Source: Rhizobium sp. ICMP 5592
GTDB lineage: Bacteria; Pseudomonadota; Alphaproteobacteria; Rhizobiales; Rhizobiaceae
DNA: 64,000 nucleotides
Direction of reading: 5' to 3'
NCBI RefSeq assembly: GCF_009498525.1
Contig: NZ_QSNT01000003.1
Coordinates: 755,557 to 819,556, forward strand
Shown: positions 16,987 through 24,512 of the stretch, in pieces
Numbering within the stretch: the stretch's first letter is position 1
Layout: every line of letters starts with the position of its first letter
Program-made: the position numbers and the translations under genes
The notes under the pieces: model-generated
What the model was told of the DNA's origin: nothing
The model's database searches: none
Seen by the model: only the letters and a program-made list of their open reading frames with translations

Positions 16987-18019
16987 CGAGATACTCCGCG
17001 CTGATGACCCCGCCGGTCGAGCGAACTTGGTCAAAGACCTCACCGATTTCGCCATCCAGGCTGATCGCCGTGTGCTCGGCCAAATAACGCTGTATCTGCA
17101 CTGCCGCCCAAGGACGCATCAGGCCAAGCGTCAGAAGGGTGAGCACCGTATTGACGGTCACGATCCAGATATATTGGCGGCGGCCGAGATTGCTACGGAG
17201 CTGATGGCGATGATCGATCATGGCTGCCGACCAGACGATGTTGCGGATGGTTACTCGATAATAGAGGCCGGCGAACATATAGGCGATCAAGCCAAGACCA
17301 ATCACGAAATAGCCAACAACCACCTCCGTTGAGCTCACCACTACTTTCTCGAAAATACCCGAAACGCCGACAACGACACCGATGACAAGACCACATCCAA
17401 GGGCGATGGCAATCATGGCGCCCAACGCCTTGTAGATCGCGCCTAAGCTCGGCTCCGTCGAGAACGGCCGATCACCGTAGCGCAGGTTGTCGAAAACATA
17501 CTTGTAGAACCAACGACTTGCCACCGGGGACAGCAGGCCGATCGATATCACCGTTATCAAGGTCCCGAGGAAGATCGCCTTGAACGCGCCGCCATAGGTC
17601 CCGATGAAATCGAAACGCACATTACGATAGCTTGTCACACGCGCATTGAATTTCAGACTGCGCATGAGAAACCACGGAAATATCACCAACATCACAGGCC
17701 AGATCGCGAGAACCGCCAATGGCGCTATGTGTGAAAGAACATTTAGGGCGATCAGAAAACCGAAGACGATCAGCCGGCCGATGAAAATCTGCTTGCCCTT
17801 GGCATGATATTCGAAGGTCTGCCCGAGCAGAACGGTGTTGCCGTAGAAATATCTGTTTCGTCGTACCTTCGCCCAAGCCGAATAGATGCCAAGCGTGACG
17901 ATCGTCAGCAAGATGTTGACGATCCAGATGCCAAAATACTCCTTGGCGCTGCCGGTAAATGACGCGCGCTGAAAGAAATGTCTATTGCCAATAGGGTAAT
18001 GCTGCTCGACGACTGCCAT
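16958..18019 (-). CDS. YjgN family (DUF898) polytopic membrane protein
   Basis: The 353-residue protein has about six to eight hydrophobic helices and repeated DUF898 motifs: FTGSAKEYFGIWIVNILLTI, LGIYSAWAKVRRNRYFYGNT and a second WIVTVNTVLTLLTLGLMRPW. The duplicated LGIYSAWAKVR / LGLMRPWAAVQ pattern is characteristic. The function is unknown. It overlaps and precedes the M48 protease gene; this pairing recurs in proteobacteria and suggests a shared role in envelope quality control, by inference only. Confidence 0.84.
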   Translation of the reverse strand: MAVVEQHYPIGNRHFFQRASFTGSAKEYFGIWIVNILLTIVTLGIYSAWAKVRRNRYFYGNTVLLGQTFEYHAKGKQIFIGRLIVFGFLIALNVLSHIAPLAVLAIWPVMLVIFPWFLMRSLKFNARVTSYRNVRFDFIGTYGGAFKAIFLGTLITVISIGLLSPVASRWFYKYVFDNLRYGDRPFSTEPSLGAIYKALGAMIAIALGCGLVIGVVVGVSGIFEKVVVSSTEVVVGYFVIGLGLIAYMFAGLYYRVTIRNIVWSAAMIDHRHQLRSNLGRRQYIWIVTVNTVLTLLTLGLMRPWAAVQIQRYLAEHTAISLDGEIGEVFDQVRSTGGVISAEYLDADGFDFGF

Positions 18020-18272
18020 GTTTCCCTGCCCCCACTATGGTCGTTTCCGGACTGCTTGCGGGAAGAGTCCGAAACGATTGCCAGCCACGACGGTACATCT
18101 GAACCTTGCGCCATCAGGTGTACCAACGAGTAAAAGACTCGCCTCATTGTTGTATTTGAGAGCAGGAAATTCAGCGGCAATCAATGGGAAAATCAGGAAC
18201 CGGAATGTGCGATGCCGCCATGCCGTAACTCGGACCAAGACTGCGGCCACAAAGCCACACACGGCCTTGTTT

Positions 18273-18620
18273 TCACGGCACCGAAACCCAGACCGCCATC
18301 TCGCAACCGCCCGGCTCGCGGAAGTGAAAACGCCGGCCGCCCGGAAAATCGAAGGCGGGGCGGGTCACCACGCCGCCGGCAAGCTCGACCGCACGCTGCG
18401 CCGCTTCCAGATCGGTCGCGCGCACGACCGGCAGCGGCGCGCCGGCAGCCTCCCCCGCATCGCCATCGATCCCGGCATCGATCCCGGCCGCCTCGATGAC
18501 GTGATAGGTCGGGCCGTAGCTGACAAAGCTCCAGTCGAAGGCTTCCGCGAAAAAGCGCCGGGTCTTCAACGCGTCGGTCGACGGGAATTCGAGATAATCG
18601 ATCTGATAGGTCGCGGACAT
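18273..18620 (-). CDS. VOC/glyoxalase-fold protein
   Basis: The 115-residue product begins ATYQIDYLEFPSTDALKTRRFF, the first beta-alpha-beta-beta-beta unit of the vicinal-oxygen-chelate fold. It ends FREPGGCEMAVWV, the usual last strand with its metal-ligand region. The substrate is unknown; many homologues are small single-domain proteins of undefined function. GGAGG nine bases upstream supports the ATG at 18620. The 250 bases between it and the YjgN-like gene hold nothing I can identify. Confidence 0.78.
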   Translation of the reverse strand: MSATYQIDYLEFPSTDALKTRRFFAEAFDWSFVSYGPTYHVIEAAGIDAGIDGDAGEAAGAPLPVVRATDLEAAQRAVELAGGVVTRPAFDFPGGRRFHFREPGGCEMAVWVSVP

Positions 18621-18704
18621 CGCAACATCCTCCAATTGTTCTTGTTTTGTTCTAATGCAAAACATAAGATCCGACAAGATGACGGAGCCGGAAATAACCG
18701 CAAT

Positions 18705-18739
18705 AAAAAACCGCCGCCCAACTCAACATCGGGCGGCGG
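18705..18739 (-). terminator. Rho-independent terminator of mmsA
   Basis: Arms CCGCCGCCC (18711-18719) and GGGCGGCGG (18731-18739). On the minus strand six T residues follow (18710-18705), just past the mmsA stop. Confidence 0.88.
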
Positions 18740-18765
18740 CGGATTTCAAGCAAGATCGACGCAGA

Positions 18766-20262
18766 TCACTTCATCGTCGGCATGACGAATTCGGCGCCAT
18801 CCTTGATGCCGGACGGCCAGCGGGCGGTGATCGTCTTGGTGCGCGTCCAGAACTTGATCGAGTCCGTGCCATGCTGGTTAAGGTCGCCGAAGCTCGAAGC
18901 CTTCCAGCCGCCGAAGGAATGATAGGCGAGCGGAACCGGAATCGGAACGTTGACGCCGATCATGCCGATATTGACGCGCGAGGCGAAGTCGCGGGCGGCA
19001 TCGCCGTCGCGGGTGTAGATGGCAACGCCGTTGCCATATTCATGCTTCATCGGCAGTTCGAGCGCGTCTTCATAGTTCTTGGCGCGGACAACCGAGAGAA
19101 CCGGTCCGAAAATCTCGGCCTTGTAGATATCCATGTCCGCAGTGACATGGTCGAACAGGCTGCCGCCGACGAAATAACCGTCCTCGTAACCCTGCAGCTT
19201 GAAACCACGGCCGTCGACGAGGAGCTTGGCGCCCTCTTCGACACCGCGATCGATCAGGCCGTTAATGCGGTTATAGGCGTCCTTGGTGATGACCGGACCC
19301 ATGTCGGCCTTATCGTCGGTGTAGGGACCGATGCGCAGCGACTCGATCTTCGGTATCAGCTTTTCGACCAGGCGGTTAGCCGTGTCTTCGCCGACAGGGA
19401 CGGCGACGGAGATCGCCATGCAACGCTCGCCGGCAGAACCATAGCCCGCACCCATCAGGGCATTGACGGCCTGGTCCAGGTCGGCGTCCGGCATGATGAT
19501 CATGTGGTTCTTGGCGCCACCGAAGCACTGTGCGCGCTTACCGTTCGCAGCTGCCGTGCCGTAGACATAGCGAGCGATCGGCGTCGAGCCAACGAAGGAG
19601 ATGGCGCCGATATCCGGATCCGTCAGGATGGCATCGACCGCAGCCTTGTCGCCGTTGACGACATTGAGGATGCCCGCCGGCAGGCCGGCTTCGATCATCA
19701 GTTCAGCAAGGCGGATCGGCAAGGAGGGGTCACGCTCGGACGGCTTCAGGATGAAGGCATTGCCGCAGGCGATTGCCGGCGCAAACATCCACATCGGGAT
19801 CATGCCCGGAAAATTGAACGGCGTGATGCCGGCGCCGATGCCAACCGGCTGGCGGATGGAATACATGTCGATCGCCGGGCCGGCGCCTTCGGTGAACTCA
19901 CCCTTGGCAAGGTGCGGAATGCCGCAGACGAATTCGCAGACTTCCAGGCCGCGAATGACATCGCCCTTGGAATCTTCAACCGTCTTGCCGTGCTCCTTGG
20001 AGAGCATGGTCGCCAGCTCATCCATATGCGTGTTCAGAAGCTCGACGAACTTGAAGAAGACGCGGGCGCGGCGCTGCGGATTGGTGGCGGCCCATTTCGG
20101 CTGCGCTGCCTTGGCGTTCTCGACGGCGGCGCGGATTTCCTCGACGCTGGCGAGTGCCACCGTCGACTGAACTTCGCCGGTTGCCGGATTGTAGACGTTG
20201 GCGGTGCGTCCGCTGGTGCCAGCGACGTGCTTGCCGCCGATAAAATGACCAATCTCATGCAT
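18766..20262 (-). CDS. mmsA: CoA-acylating methylmalonate-semialdehyde dehydrogenase
   Basis: The 498-residue aldehyde dehydrogenase converts methylmalonate semialdehyde (valine or inositol breakdown) to propionyl-CoA, or malonate semialdehyde to acetyl-CoA. It shows the NAD-binding NFPGMIPMWM segment, the FVGSTPIARYVYGTAAANGK loop and the catalytic Cys281 in SAGERCMAIS. The ERCMA context and length match MmsA/IolA rather than general ALDHs. GAGGAGG precedes the ATG at 20262. It is divergent from a LysR gene with an inverted repeat between them, which suggests local control. Confidence 0.93.
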   Translation of the reverse strand: MHEIGHFIGGKHVAGTSGRTANVYNPATGEVQSTVALASVEEIRAAVENAKAAQPKWAATNPQRRARVFFKFVELLNTHMDELATMLSKEHGKTVEDSKGDVIRGLEVCEFVCGIPHLAKGEFTEGAGPAIDMYSIRQPVGIGAGITPFNFPGMIPMWMFAPAIACGNAFILKPSERDPSLPIRLAELMIEAGLPAGILNVVNGDKAAVDAILTDPDIGAISFVGSTPIARYVYGTAAANGKRAQCFGGAKNHMIIMPDADLDQAVNALMGAGYGSAGERCMAISVAVPVGEDTANRLVEKLIPKIESLRIGPYTDDKADMGPVITKDAYNRINGLIDRGVEEGAKLLVDGRGFKLQGYEDGYFVGGSLFDHVTADMDIYKAEIFGPVLSVVRAKNYEDALELPMKHEYGNGVAIYTRDGDAARDFASRVNIGMIGVNVPIPVPLAYHSFGGWKASSFGDLNQHGTDSIKFWTRTKTITARWPSGIKDGAEFVMPTMK

Positions 20263-20309
20263 GGATGTGCCTCCTCGTTTTCTTGGATGATCGTAGGATC
20301 GCACTTCAA

Positions 20310-20352
20310 TTTGCACAAATCAATGAGCTGTTATAAGCAACCGTTGTGCAAA
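20310..20352. promoter_or_regulatory. Inverted repeat in the mmsA-LysR intergenic region
   Basis: TTTGCACAA (20310-20318) and TTGTGCAAA (20344-20352) are perfect 9-bp arms with 25 bases between, centred in the 112-bp divergent promoter region. This is a plausible pair of half-sites for the adjacent LysR protein. Confidence 0.6.
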
Positions 20353-20374
20353 AATTAAAGTCCTGGATGTGCAT

Positions 20375-21256
20375 ATGGATTGGGATGACGTCCGCATGTT
20401 CCTCGCTGTGGCCCGCACGGGACAGATCCTCGCGGCCTCGAAGCGGCTGGGAGTCAACCATGCGACGCTGTCGCGGCGAGTGACGACGCTGGAGGAACGA
20501 CTGAAGGCAAGACTGCTGGTGCGGCGCACCAATGGCTGCGAGCTGACGGCCGAGGGCGAAATCTTCCTGCACGCCGCCGAGCGCATGGAAACCGAGATGC
20601 TGCGCGCTCAGGCAAGCGTCGGCCATCTCGACAGCGCCATAACCGGCACGGTACGCATCGGCGCCCCGGACGGTTTCGGCGTCTCTTTCCTAGCGCCGCG
20701 CCTGGGGCGGCTGATCGCGCGCTATCCGGAGCTGCGCATCCAGCTCGTGCCCGTCCCCCGCTCCTTCTCGCTGTCGCAGCGCGAGGCCGATATCGCGATC
20801 ACCCTTGAGCGTCCGGAACAGGGCCGGCTGGTCTCCTCCAAGCTGACGGACTACACGCTCGGCCTTTATGCCTCCAAAGCCTATCTCGACAAGGCCAGTC
20901 TGCCCGACAGCGTCGAAGCACTGAAACTGCATCCGCGCATCGGCTATGTCGAAGACCTGCTCTTCACCGCCTCGCTGAATTTTTCCGGCGAGATCATGCG
21001 CAGCTGGGACGCCTCCTTCGAAATCTCCACCTCCATCGGCCAGACCGAAGCCGTGCGCTCCGGCGCCGGGGTCGGCATCCTGCACGACTATATCGCCCGG
21101 CAATATCCGGAACTGACCCGTATCCTGCCCGACATCTCGATCAAACGCGCCTACTGGACGACCTACCACGAAAGCGCGCGCGATCTGGTTCGGGTTCGCA
21201 CGGTCGCGGATTTTCTGCAGGAGCTGGTGAGCGAAGAACGGCGGATGTTTTTGTAA
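20375..21256 (+). CDS. LysR family regulator, probably of mmsA
   Basis: The 293-residue protein begins MDWDDVRMFLAVARTGQILA with the LysR helix-turn-helix GVNHATLSRRVTTLEERL, and an effector domain from about residue 85. A GTG two codons upstream (20369) is also possible. It is divergent from mmsA. Related LysR proteins next to mmsA in other proteobacteria control that gene; here this is inferred from position and the shared inverted repeat. Confidence 0.87.
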   Translation: MDWDDVRMFLAVARTGQILAASKRLGVNHATLSRRVTTLEERLKARLLVRRTNGCELTAEGEIFLHAAERMETEMLRAQASVGHLDSAITGTVRIGAPDGFGVSFLAPRLGRLIARYPELRIQLVPVPRSFSLSQREADIAITLERPEQGRLVSSKLTDYTLGLYASKAYLDKASLPDSVEALKLHPRIGYVEDLLFTASLNFSGEIMRSWDASFEISTSIGQTEAVRSGAGVGILHDYIARQYPELTRILPDISIKRAYWTTYHESARDLVRVRTVADFLQELVSEERRMFL

Positions 21257-21269
21257 CGCTGCCCCCGGC

Positions 21270-21428
21270 CTAAGCATGCTTCGGTGGCTCCTCGTTTTCA
21301 TCGGGATTGGGAACGGGAAGTTCATCCGGCAAGCTGTCGGGATCCGGCTCCTCTATCGGCGGCTTCGGGATCCAGCCAGGATCGGGCATCGGTGGCGTCT
21401 CGGGAATCGGCTCATATGGCACTGACAT
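21270..21428 (-). CDS. Small proline-rich acidic protein, 52 aa
   Basis: A short frame encodes MSVPYEPIPETPPMPDPGWI followed by more PxP/DPD repeats, ending EEPPKHA. Nearly a third of residues are proline and many are Asp/Glu, so it is probably extended or disordered. AAGGA lies eight bases before the ATG at 21428. It converges with the LysR gene. I do not recognise a function; similar short P/E-rich proteins occur in rhizobia. Confidence 0.6.
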   Translation of the reverse strand: MSVPYEPIPETPPMPDPGWIPKPPIEEPDPDSLPDELPVPNPDENEEPPKHA

Positions 21429-21647
21429 GCCAGTTCCTTCCGTCTTGTTGCTGATATTGGCTAACGGTCCGGAGCAGGCAGGGTTCCATGGGAAGTCTCA
21501 CAGGTCCGCTCTCGGAAACCGCGACCGAAGCAGGCAATGTGTCACTACCCTGGAAGACCTTCGGTTTTATTTGCGCATACGGCCAGCTCGTGCGTAAGTA
21601 GAGTGGCAGACTTTCATTTCATCCGAGCACATTCCGAGGGGCGCTTG

Positions 21648-22361
21648 ATGTTGAAAGGCGGAGTATTCTTCACGGCGCTTGCCGTTGGTCTCAGTGCATG
21701 CACGACTGTCGACTTTTCACAGCTTGCTCCGGCGACGCTAACCGGCAGCCTGTTTGTCATGTGGGTTGGCGAGGGCGATTCCAGCGGAGATGGCAAGTTC
21801 GTCTTCGTTCCCGACCCCGCCGATCCCCTGACGTTTCGGCGAGCTGATCGCTCCCTGCCCGGCGCCGAAATCCAGCCCGGCCTGATGTACACCGACGGCG
21901 GTTCCATTCCGAAGATCGCGCAGGTCTTCAAGGGATTGTCGCCATGGGGTTATGCGCCGGCCTATATGATCCACGACTGGATGTTCACGGCGCACCACTG
22001 CATCGTCGATGGCGAGAAGGACAAGAGGTTCGATCAGGTGCGCAATGTGTCGTTCGAGGATTCCGCTAGCATACTCGGCGAAGCCATCCAGGGAATGGTG
22101 AAAGCAAACAAGGTTCAGCGCAACGATATCGCCGGGACAGCCATCACAGCGGCGGTGGGCAGCAGCATCGCCAAGAACCTCTGGAAACAACAGGGGGCCT
22201 GCGCCGCCTCCAAAGTCAAACCCGAGGATATCGCCGCCGTCGAAAGAGCCATCCCCGGCGCTACGCAACCCGCCGCCAGGACAACATTCAGAGTTCCTCC
22301 CGAAACTCCCAGAATTCCACCTCGCGGCCGCGCCATGATCGTGTCGCGGATTACATTCTAA
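21648..22361 (+). CDS. DUF1353-like lipoprotein
   Basis: The 237-residue protein opens with a lipoprotein signal, MLKGGVFFTALAVGLSAC, with the lipobox LSAC and lipidated Cys18. The DUF1353 pattern follows: YTDGGSIPKIAQVF, then WGYAPAYMIHDWMFTAHHC. The function is unknown; DUF1353 is also found in phage and secretion contexts. GAGGGG six bases upstream supports the ATG at 21648, and in-frame upstream codons lack a signal sequence. The C-terminal ~60 residues are Pro/Arg-rich. Confidence 0.74.
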   Translation: MLKGGVFFTALAVGLSACTTVDFSQLAPATLTGSLFVMWVGEGDSSGDGKFVFVPDPADPLTFRRADRSLPGAEIQPGLMYTDGGSIPKIAQVFKGLSPWGYAPAYMIHDWMFTAHHCIVDGEKDKRFDQVRNVSFEDSASILGEAIQGMVKANKVQRNDIAGTAITAAVGSSIAKNLWKQQGACAASKVKPEDIAAVERAIPGATQPAARTTFRVPPETPRIPPRGRAMIVSRITF

Positions 22362-22472
22362 GAACATCTCCCGGTAGGTACCAAGACGCGCACGAGACGG
22401 CGCCCGGACGAGGTCACGCTGGACAAGGGCCAGCCATGGTCTAGTTATCTAAGGAACACCTTGGGAGTAAGG

Positions 22473-22622
22473 ATGATGGCTGAGAAAAAGAAAACGAAGC
22501 AGGCCGAGAAAGAGCACAAGGAACAGGACGACTATCTCGAGGAGGCGCTTGAGGAAACCTTTCCCGCGAGCGATCCGATCTCGCCGGGGCATGTCGCCAA
22601 GAAGCCCGAAGACAAGAAATAG
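22473..22622 (+). CDS. Small highly charged conserved protein with a TFPASDPISPG motif, 49 aa
   Basis: MMAEKKKTKQAEKEHKEQDD leads to LEEALEETFPASDPISPGHV and a KKPEDKK tail. The ETFPASDPxS motif defines a short protein common in alphaproteobacteria, of unknown role. GGGAG is just upstream of the ATG. The 3' 66 bases and the sequence beyond are repeated at 24100-24232, where the motif is attached to a different N-terminus. This copy is the intact one. Confidence 0.65.
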   Translation: MMAEKKKTKQAEKEHKEQDDYLEEALEETFPASDPISPGHVAKKPEDKK

Positions 22623-22689
22623 CCCACGGCAGGTTCCGAGAGAGCTATGATGTGTGATCCATGAAAGAGTGGGAATGGTACGGTTGGGG
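22557..22689. repeat. Direct repeat copy A with a tRNA-His 3'-end remnant
   Basis: This copy starts in the TFPASDPISPG codons, runs through the stop of the 49-aa gene and ends with 14 bases identical to the 3' end of tRNA-His (TGGTACGGTTGGGG, 22676-22689). Its partner is 24100-24232; 63 of the first 69 positions match by hand count. The remnant continues into an inverted repeat (GGTACGG 22677-22683, CCGTACC 22704-22710). The arrangement resembles a tRNA attachment-site scar. Confidence 0.7.
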
Positions 22690-22882
22690 TGTTCGCAACC
22701 CTTCCGTACCGTAATGAAAACAAATTCTTAGGTATACTTTCTGACGAATTTGTAGTGCATTTTGTGGTGCGTTGTTCGACGTCGGCTCATCGCGTTATTC
22801 GAGCCTATCGTCCCATCAGCTCGTGAGAAGCGGGCGAGCATATCGCGCTCGTGGAAGGGACTAGAGCATCGCGATCCGAGGA

Positions 22883-23167
22883 TCAGCGGCGCCGGCCGTA
22901 GTAAATCATCAAAAGCAAAAGTAGAATCGTCGGAATGCCGACGATGCTGGAGAAGGCTGCAAAGGCCCAGAGATCTGTTGCTTCTCCGCTGCACTGAGCA
23001 AAGGGGCAGACCCACTGCGCAGTGACGAGCAACGCCAGAAACGCCGCCGCGATCAGGATCAGCAGCACCAAGATGATGAAGGCTGTGGCAAGCGCAAGAG
23101 TAGCCTTTATGAAGCTAACGGCAGCTCGTATCTTCAAGCGCACTTTCGCCGGAGCCTCCAAGGTCAT
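22883..23167 (-). CDS. Small two-helix membrane protein, 94 aa
   Basis: The product has a basic N-terminus, a long hydrophobic helix at about residues 23-50 (ALATAFIILVLLILIAAAFL), a loop with CPFAQC, a second helix near 68-90 (SIVGIPTILLLLLMIYY) and an RRR end. It overlaps the upstream membrane-protein gene by ATGA, so both are one operon. I recognise no family. It lies inside the repeat-bounded segment next to tRNA-His, whose base composition looks less G+C-rich than flanking genes. Confidence 0.6.
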   Translation of the reverse strand: MTLEAPAKVRLKIRAAVSFIKATLALATAFIILVLLILIAAAFLALLVTAQWVCPFAQCSGEATDLWAFAAFSSIVGIPTILLLLLMIYYGRRR

Positions 23168-23736
23168 GGCCCAACGTAATGAAAGGTGCTGGCATAGACA
23201 CCCAAGCTAGTACCGCGGCCCTCGACGGTGATCCGCATGCCTGGCTTAAGGGTCTGTCTGATAGCGTTGGAAACGCCACAAAGGCTGTCGAAGAGGAATG
23301 GCAGATCTCGGAGTTCCACCGGCGAACTGCATCCCTTGTGGCTTCTCCCATCCGCCTGAGCAACCTTATACGGAAGCTCGACATGGTGACCTGCGACTAG
23401 GGCAAGGACCATTGGAGCGCCGGCAACGGCGGGGAGGCTGCCAAAAAAGTAACCCATAAAGGGCGCTATCAAAACCGCGCCTATCTTTTTTAGTTCCCCT
23501 TCGTTGCTGTCGGCCATACCCCTTAGAACAGCGTAAAACATTAGAGCCGCTGAGAGGAGGCCGATGGCAACACGAAACGAACTCGTCGCAGCGGCCCAAT
23601 CCGTAGATGGCACGAAGCCATATCCAAAACCTCTTCCAATAAAGCTGAAGAATAGAAGTAAGCCCCAGATCGACAGCAGAGCAATTCCGATTTTAGCAAC
23701 CCAGCGCATTGCTTTCGCTCTTGTTGCATCGTTCAT
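23164..23736 (-). CDS. Membrane protein with a cysteine-bearing C-terminal domain, 190 aa
   Basis: Three hydrophobic segments lie at about residues 14-33 (IGIALLSIWGLLLFFSFIG), 50-71 (FRVAIGLLSAALMFYAVLRG) and 83-112. An ~80-residue soluble domain follows, with cysteines in HKGCSSPVEL and FDSLCGVSNA and ending TLKPGMRITVEGRGTSLGVY. The ATG at 23736 is preceded by an in-frame TTG. It is the first gene of a two-gene unit with 22883-23167. No family is recognised. Its position in a tRNA-linked repeat-bounded segment suggests acquisition. Confidence 0.6.
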   Translation of the reverse strand: MNDATRAKAMRWVAKIGIALLSIWGLLLFFSFIGRGFGYGFVPSTDWAAATSSFRVAIGLLSAALMFYAVLRGMADSNEGELKKIGAVLIAPFMGYFFGSLPAVAGAPMVLALVAGHHVELPYKVAQADGRSHKGCSSPVELRDLPFLFDSLCGVSNAIRQTLKPGMRITVEGRGTSLGVYASTFHYVGP

Positions 23737-23934
23737 CAATCGATCCGCCCCGGCTCTTGCTGCTTAGCTATCCTTGGCACACCACTGGTTGCGATTTCAA
23801 GAGTGCTTATGGTGCCGGAAAAGCTCCCGCTTGACTCCCCCTCAAAATGAGAACACTTCGAAAACAAACGCGAACTGCGCCCCGGCCTGAGTTTACCGAC
23901 AATTTGATGACGAGAACCGCCGTGCATCGGCGGA

Positions 23935-24165
23935 ATGGAGATGTGGTCCAACGAGTGCCGAATCCACAGTAGCAACGAAGAGCCGGAACTCGACCCAATA
24001 GAAGCGATCCTTGCCACACATGACGGCAATGCGCGGGCAGCCATTGAAGATCTCGTGCACAAGATCCAGCGCTGGCGGCAACAGCTTTGGCTCGCCTCCA
24101 CCTTTCCCGCCAGCGATCCAATCTCGCCCGGACATGTCGTCAAAAAGCCCGAAGACAAGAAATAG
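23935..24165 (+). CDS. Probable chimeric small ORF, 76 aa
   Basis: The first ~53 residues (including LATHDGNARAAIEDLVHKIQ and RWRQQLWLAS) are unrelated to the 49-aa gene at 22473. The last ~22 (TFPASDPISPGHVVKKPEDK) are its C-terminus. The junction coincides with the start of direct repeat copy B, so recombination probably created the fusion. Codon use is not distinctive and there is no clear ribosome site. It may be a non-functional product of the duplication. The surrounding 23737-24218 holds no other gene I can support. Confidence 0.35.
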   Translation: MEMWSNECRIHSSNEEPELDPIEAILATHDGNARAAIEDLVHKIQRWRQQLWLASTFPASDPISPGHVVKKPEDKK

Positions 24166-24232
24166 CCCGCGGCTCAGCCGGAAGAGCTATGATGTCATGA
24201 TCCATGAAAGGGTGGGAATGGTACGGTTGGGG
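24100..24232. repeat. Direct repeat copy B abutting tRNA-His
   Basis: Partner of 22557-22689. It covers the TFPASDPISPG coding tail, the stop, about 50 bases of spacer and the 3' end of the intact tRNA-His gene. Distance between copies is about 1.54 kb. The intervening segment holds the two membrane-protein genes. Confidence 0.7.
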
Positions 24233-24295
24233 GGTCTCGAACCTCCGACCTCAGGTGCCACAAACCTGCGCTCTAACCAACTGAGCTACAACCGC
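24219..24295 (-). tRNA. tRNA-His (anticodon GTG), CCA encoded
   Basis: The minus strand folds into a full cloverleaf: acceptor GCGGTTG/CAACCGT, D arm GCTC...GAGC, anticodon stem CAGGT/ACCTG with loop TTGTGGC (anticodon GTG at 24261-24259), T loop TTCGAGA and encoded CCA (24221-24219). There is no extra G at -1 and the discriminator is A73 with a G1-U72 pair, as in the alphaproteobacterial tRNA-His class. The T stem GGAGG/CCCCC contains an A-C mismatch. Confidence 0.95.
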
Positions 24296-24331
24296 ACATG
24301 CTCGCGTCGCCGCGAACGGGGGTGACATACG

Positions 24332-24357
24332 AGGACTTTGAAATTATTTCAAGTCCT
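24332..24357. promoter_or_regulatory. Inverted repeat upstream of tRNA-His
   Basis: AGGACTTTGAAAT and ATTTCAAGTCCT (24332-24357) pair over 12 bases with one bulge. It lies 37-62 bases upstream of the tRNA 5' end and downstream of the phasin gene. It could mark the tRNA promoter region or act as a second stop for phasin transcripts. Confidence 0.4.
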
Positions 24358-24457
24358 ATCTACCCGCAATATGAAAAAGCTGGGCGTCATACCCAGTTCT
24401 TGGGCACGGCGCCTTCAAACGACGGCGCAAAGGCTGCTCCATCGCCTGAAGCAGAAA

Positions 24458-24485
24458 CGTCCCGCCTTCACCTGAAAACGGGACG
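24458..24485 (-). terminator. Probable terminator of the phasin gene
   Basis: Arms CGTCCCG (24458-24464) and CGGGACG (24479-24485) lie 28 bases past the phasin stop. On the minus strand only TTT follows, so it is a modest intrinsic terminator. Confidence 0.6.
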
Positions 24486-24512
24486 CCTTGGCCTTGGGAG
24501 GCATTTGGGAAA

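Noticed and set aside
22532..22723. Minus-strand 63-codon frame over repeat copy A
   Set aside because: It is antisense to the 49-aa gene; a similar frame over copy B (23736-24158) only reflects the duplicated DNA.
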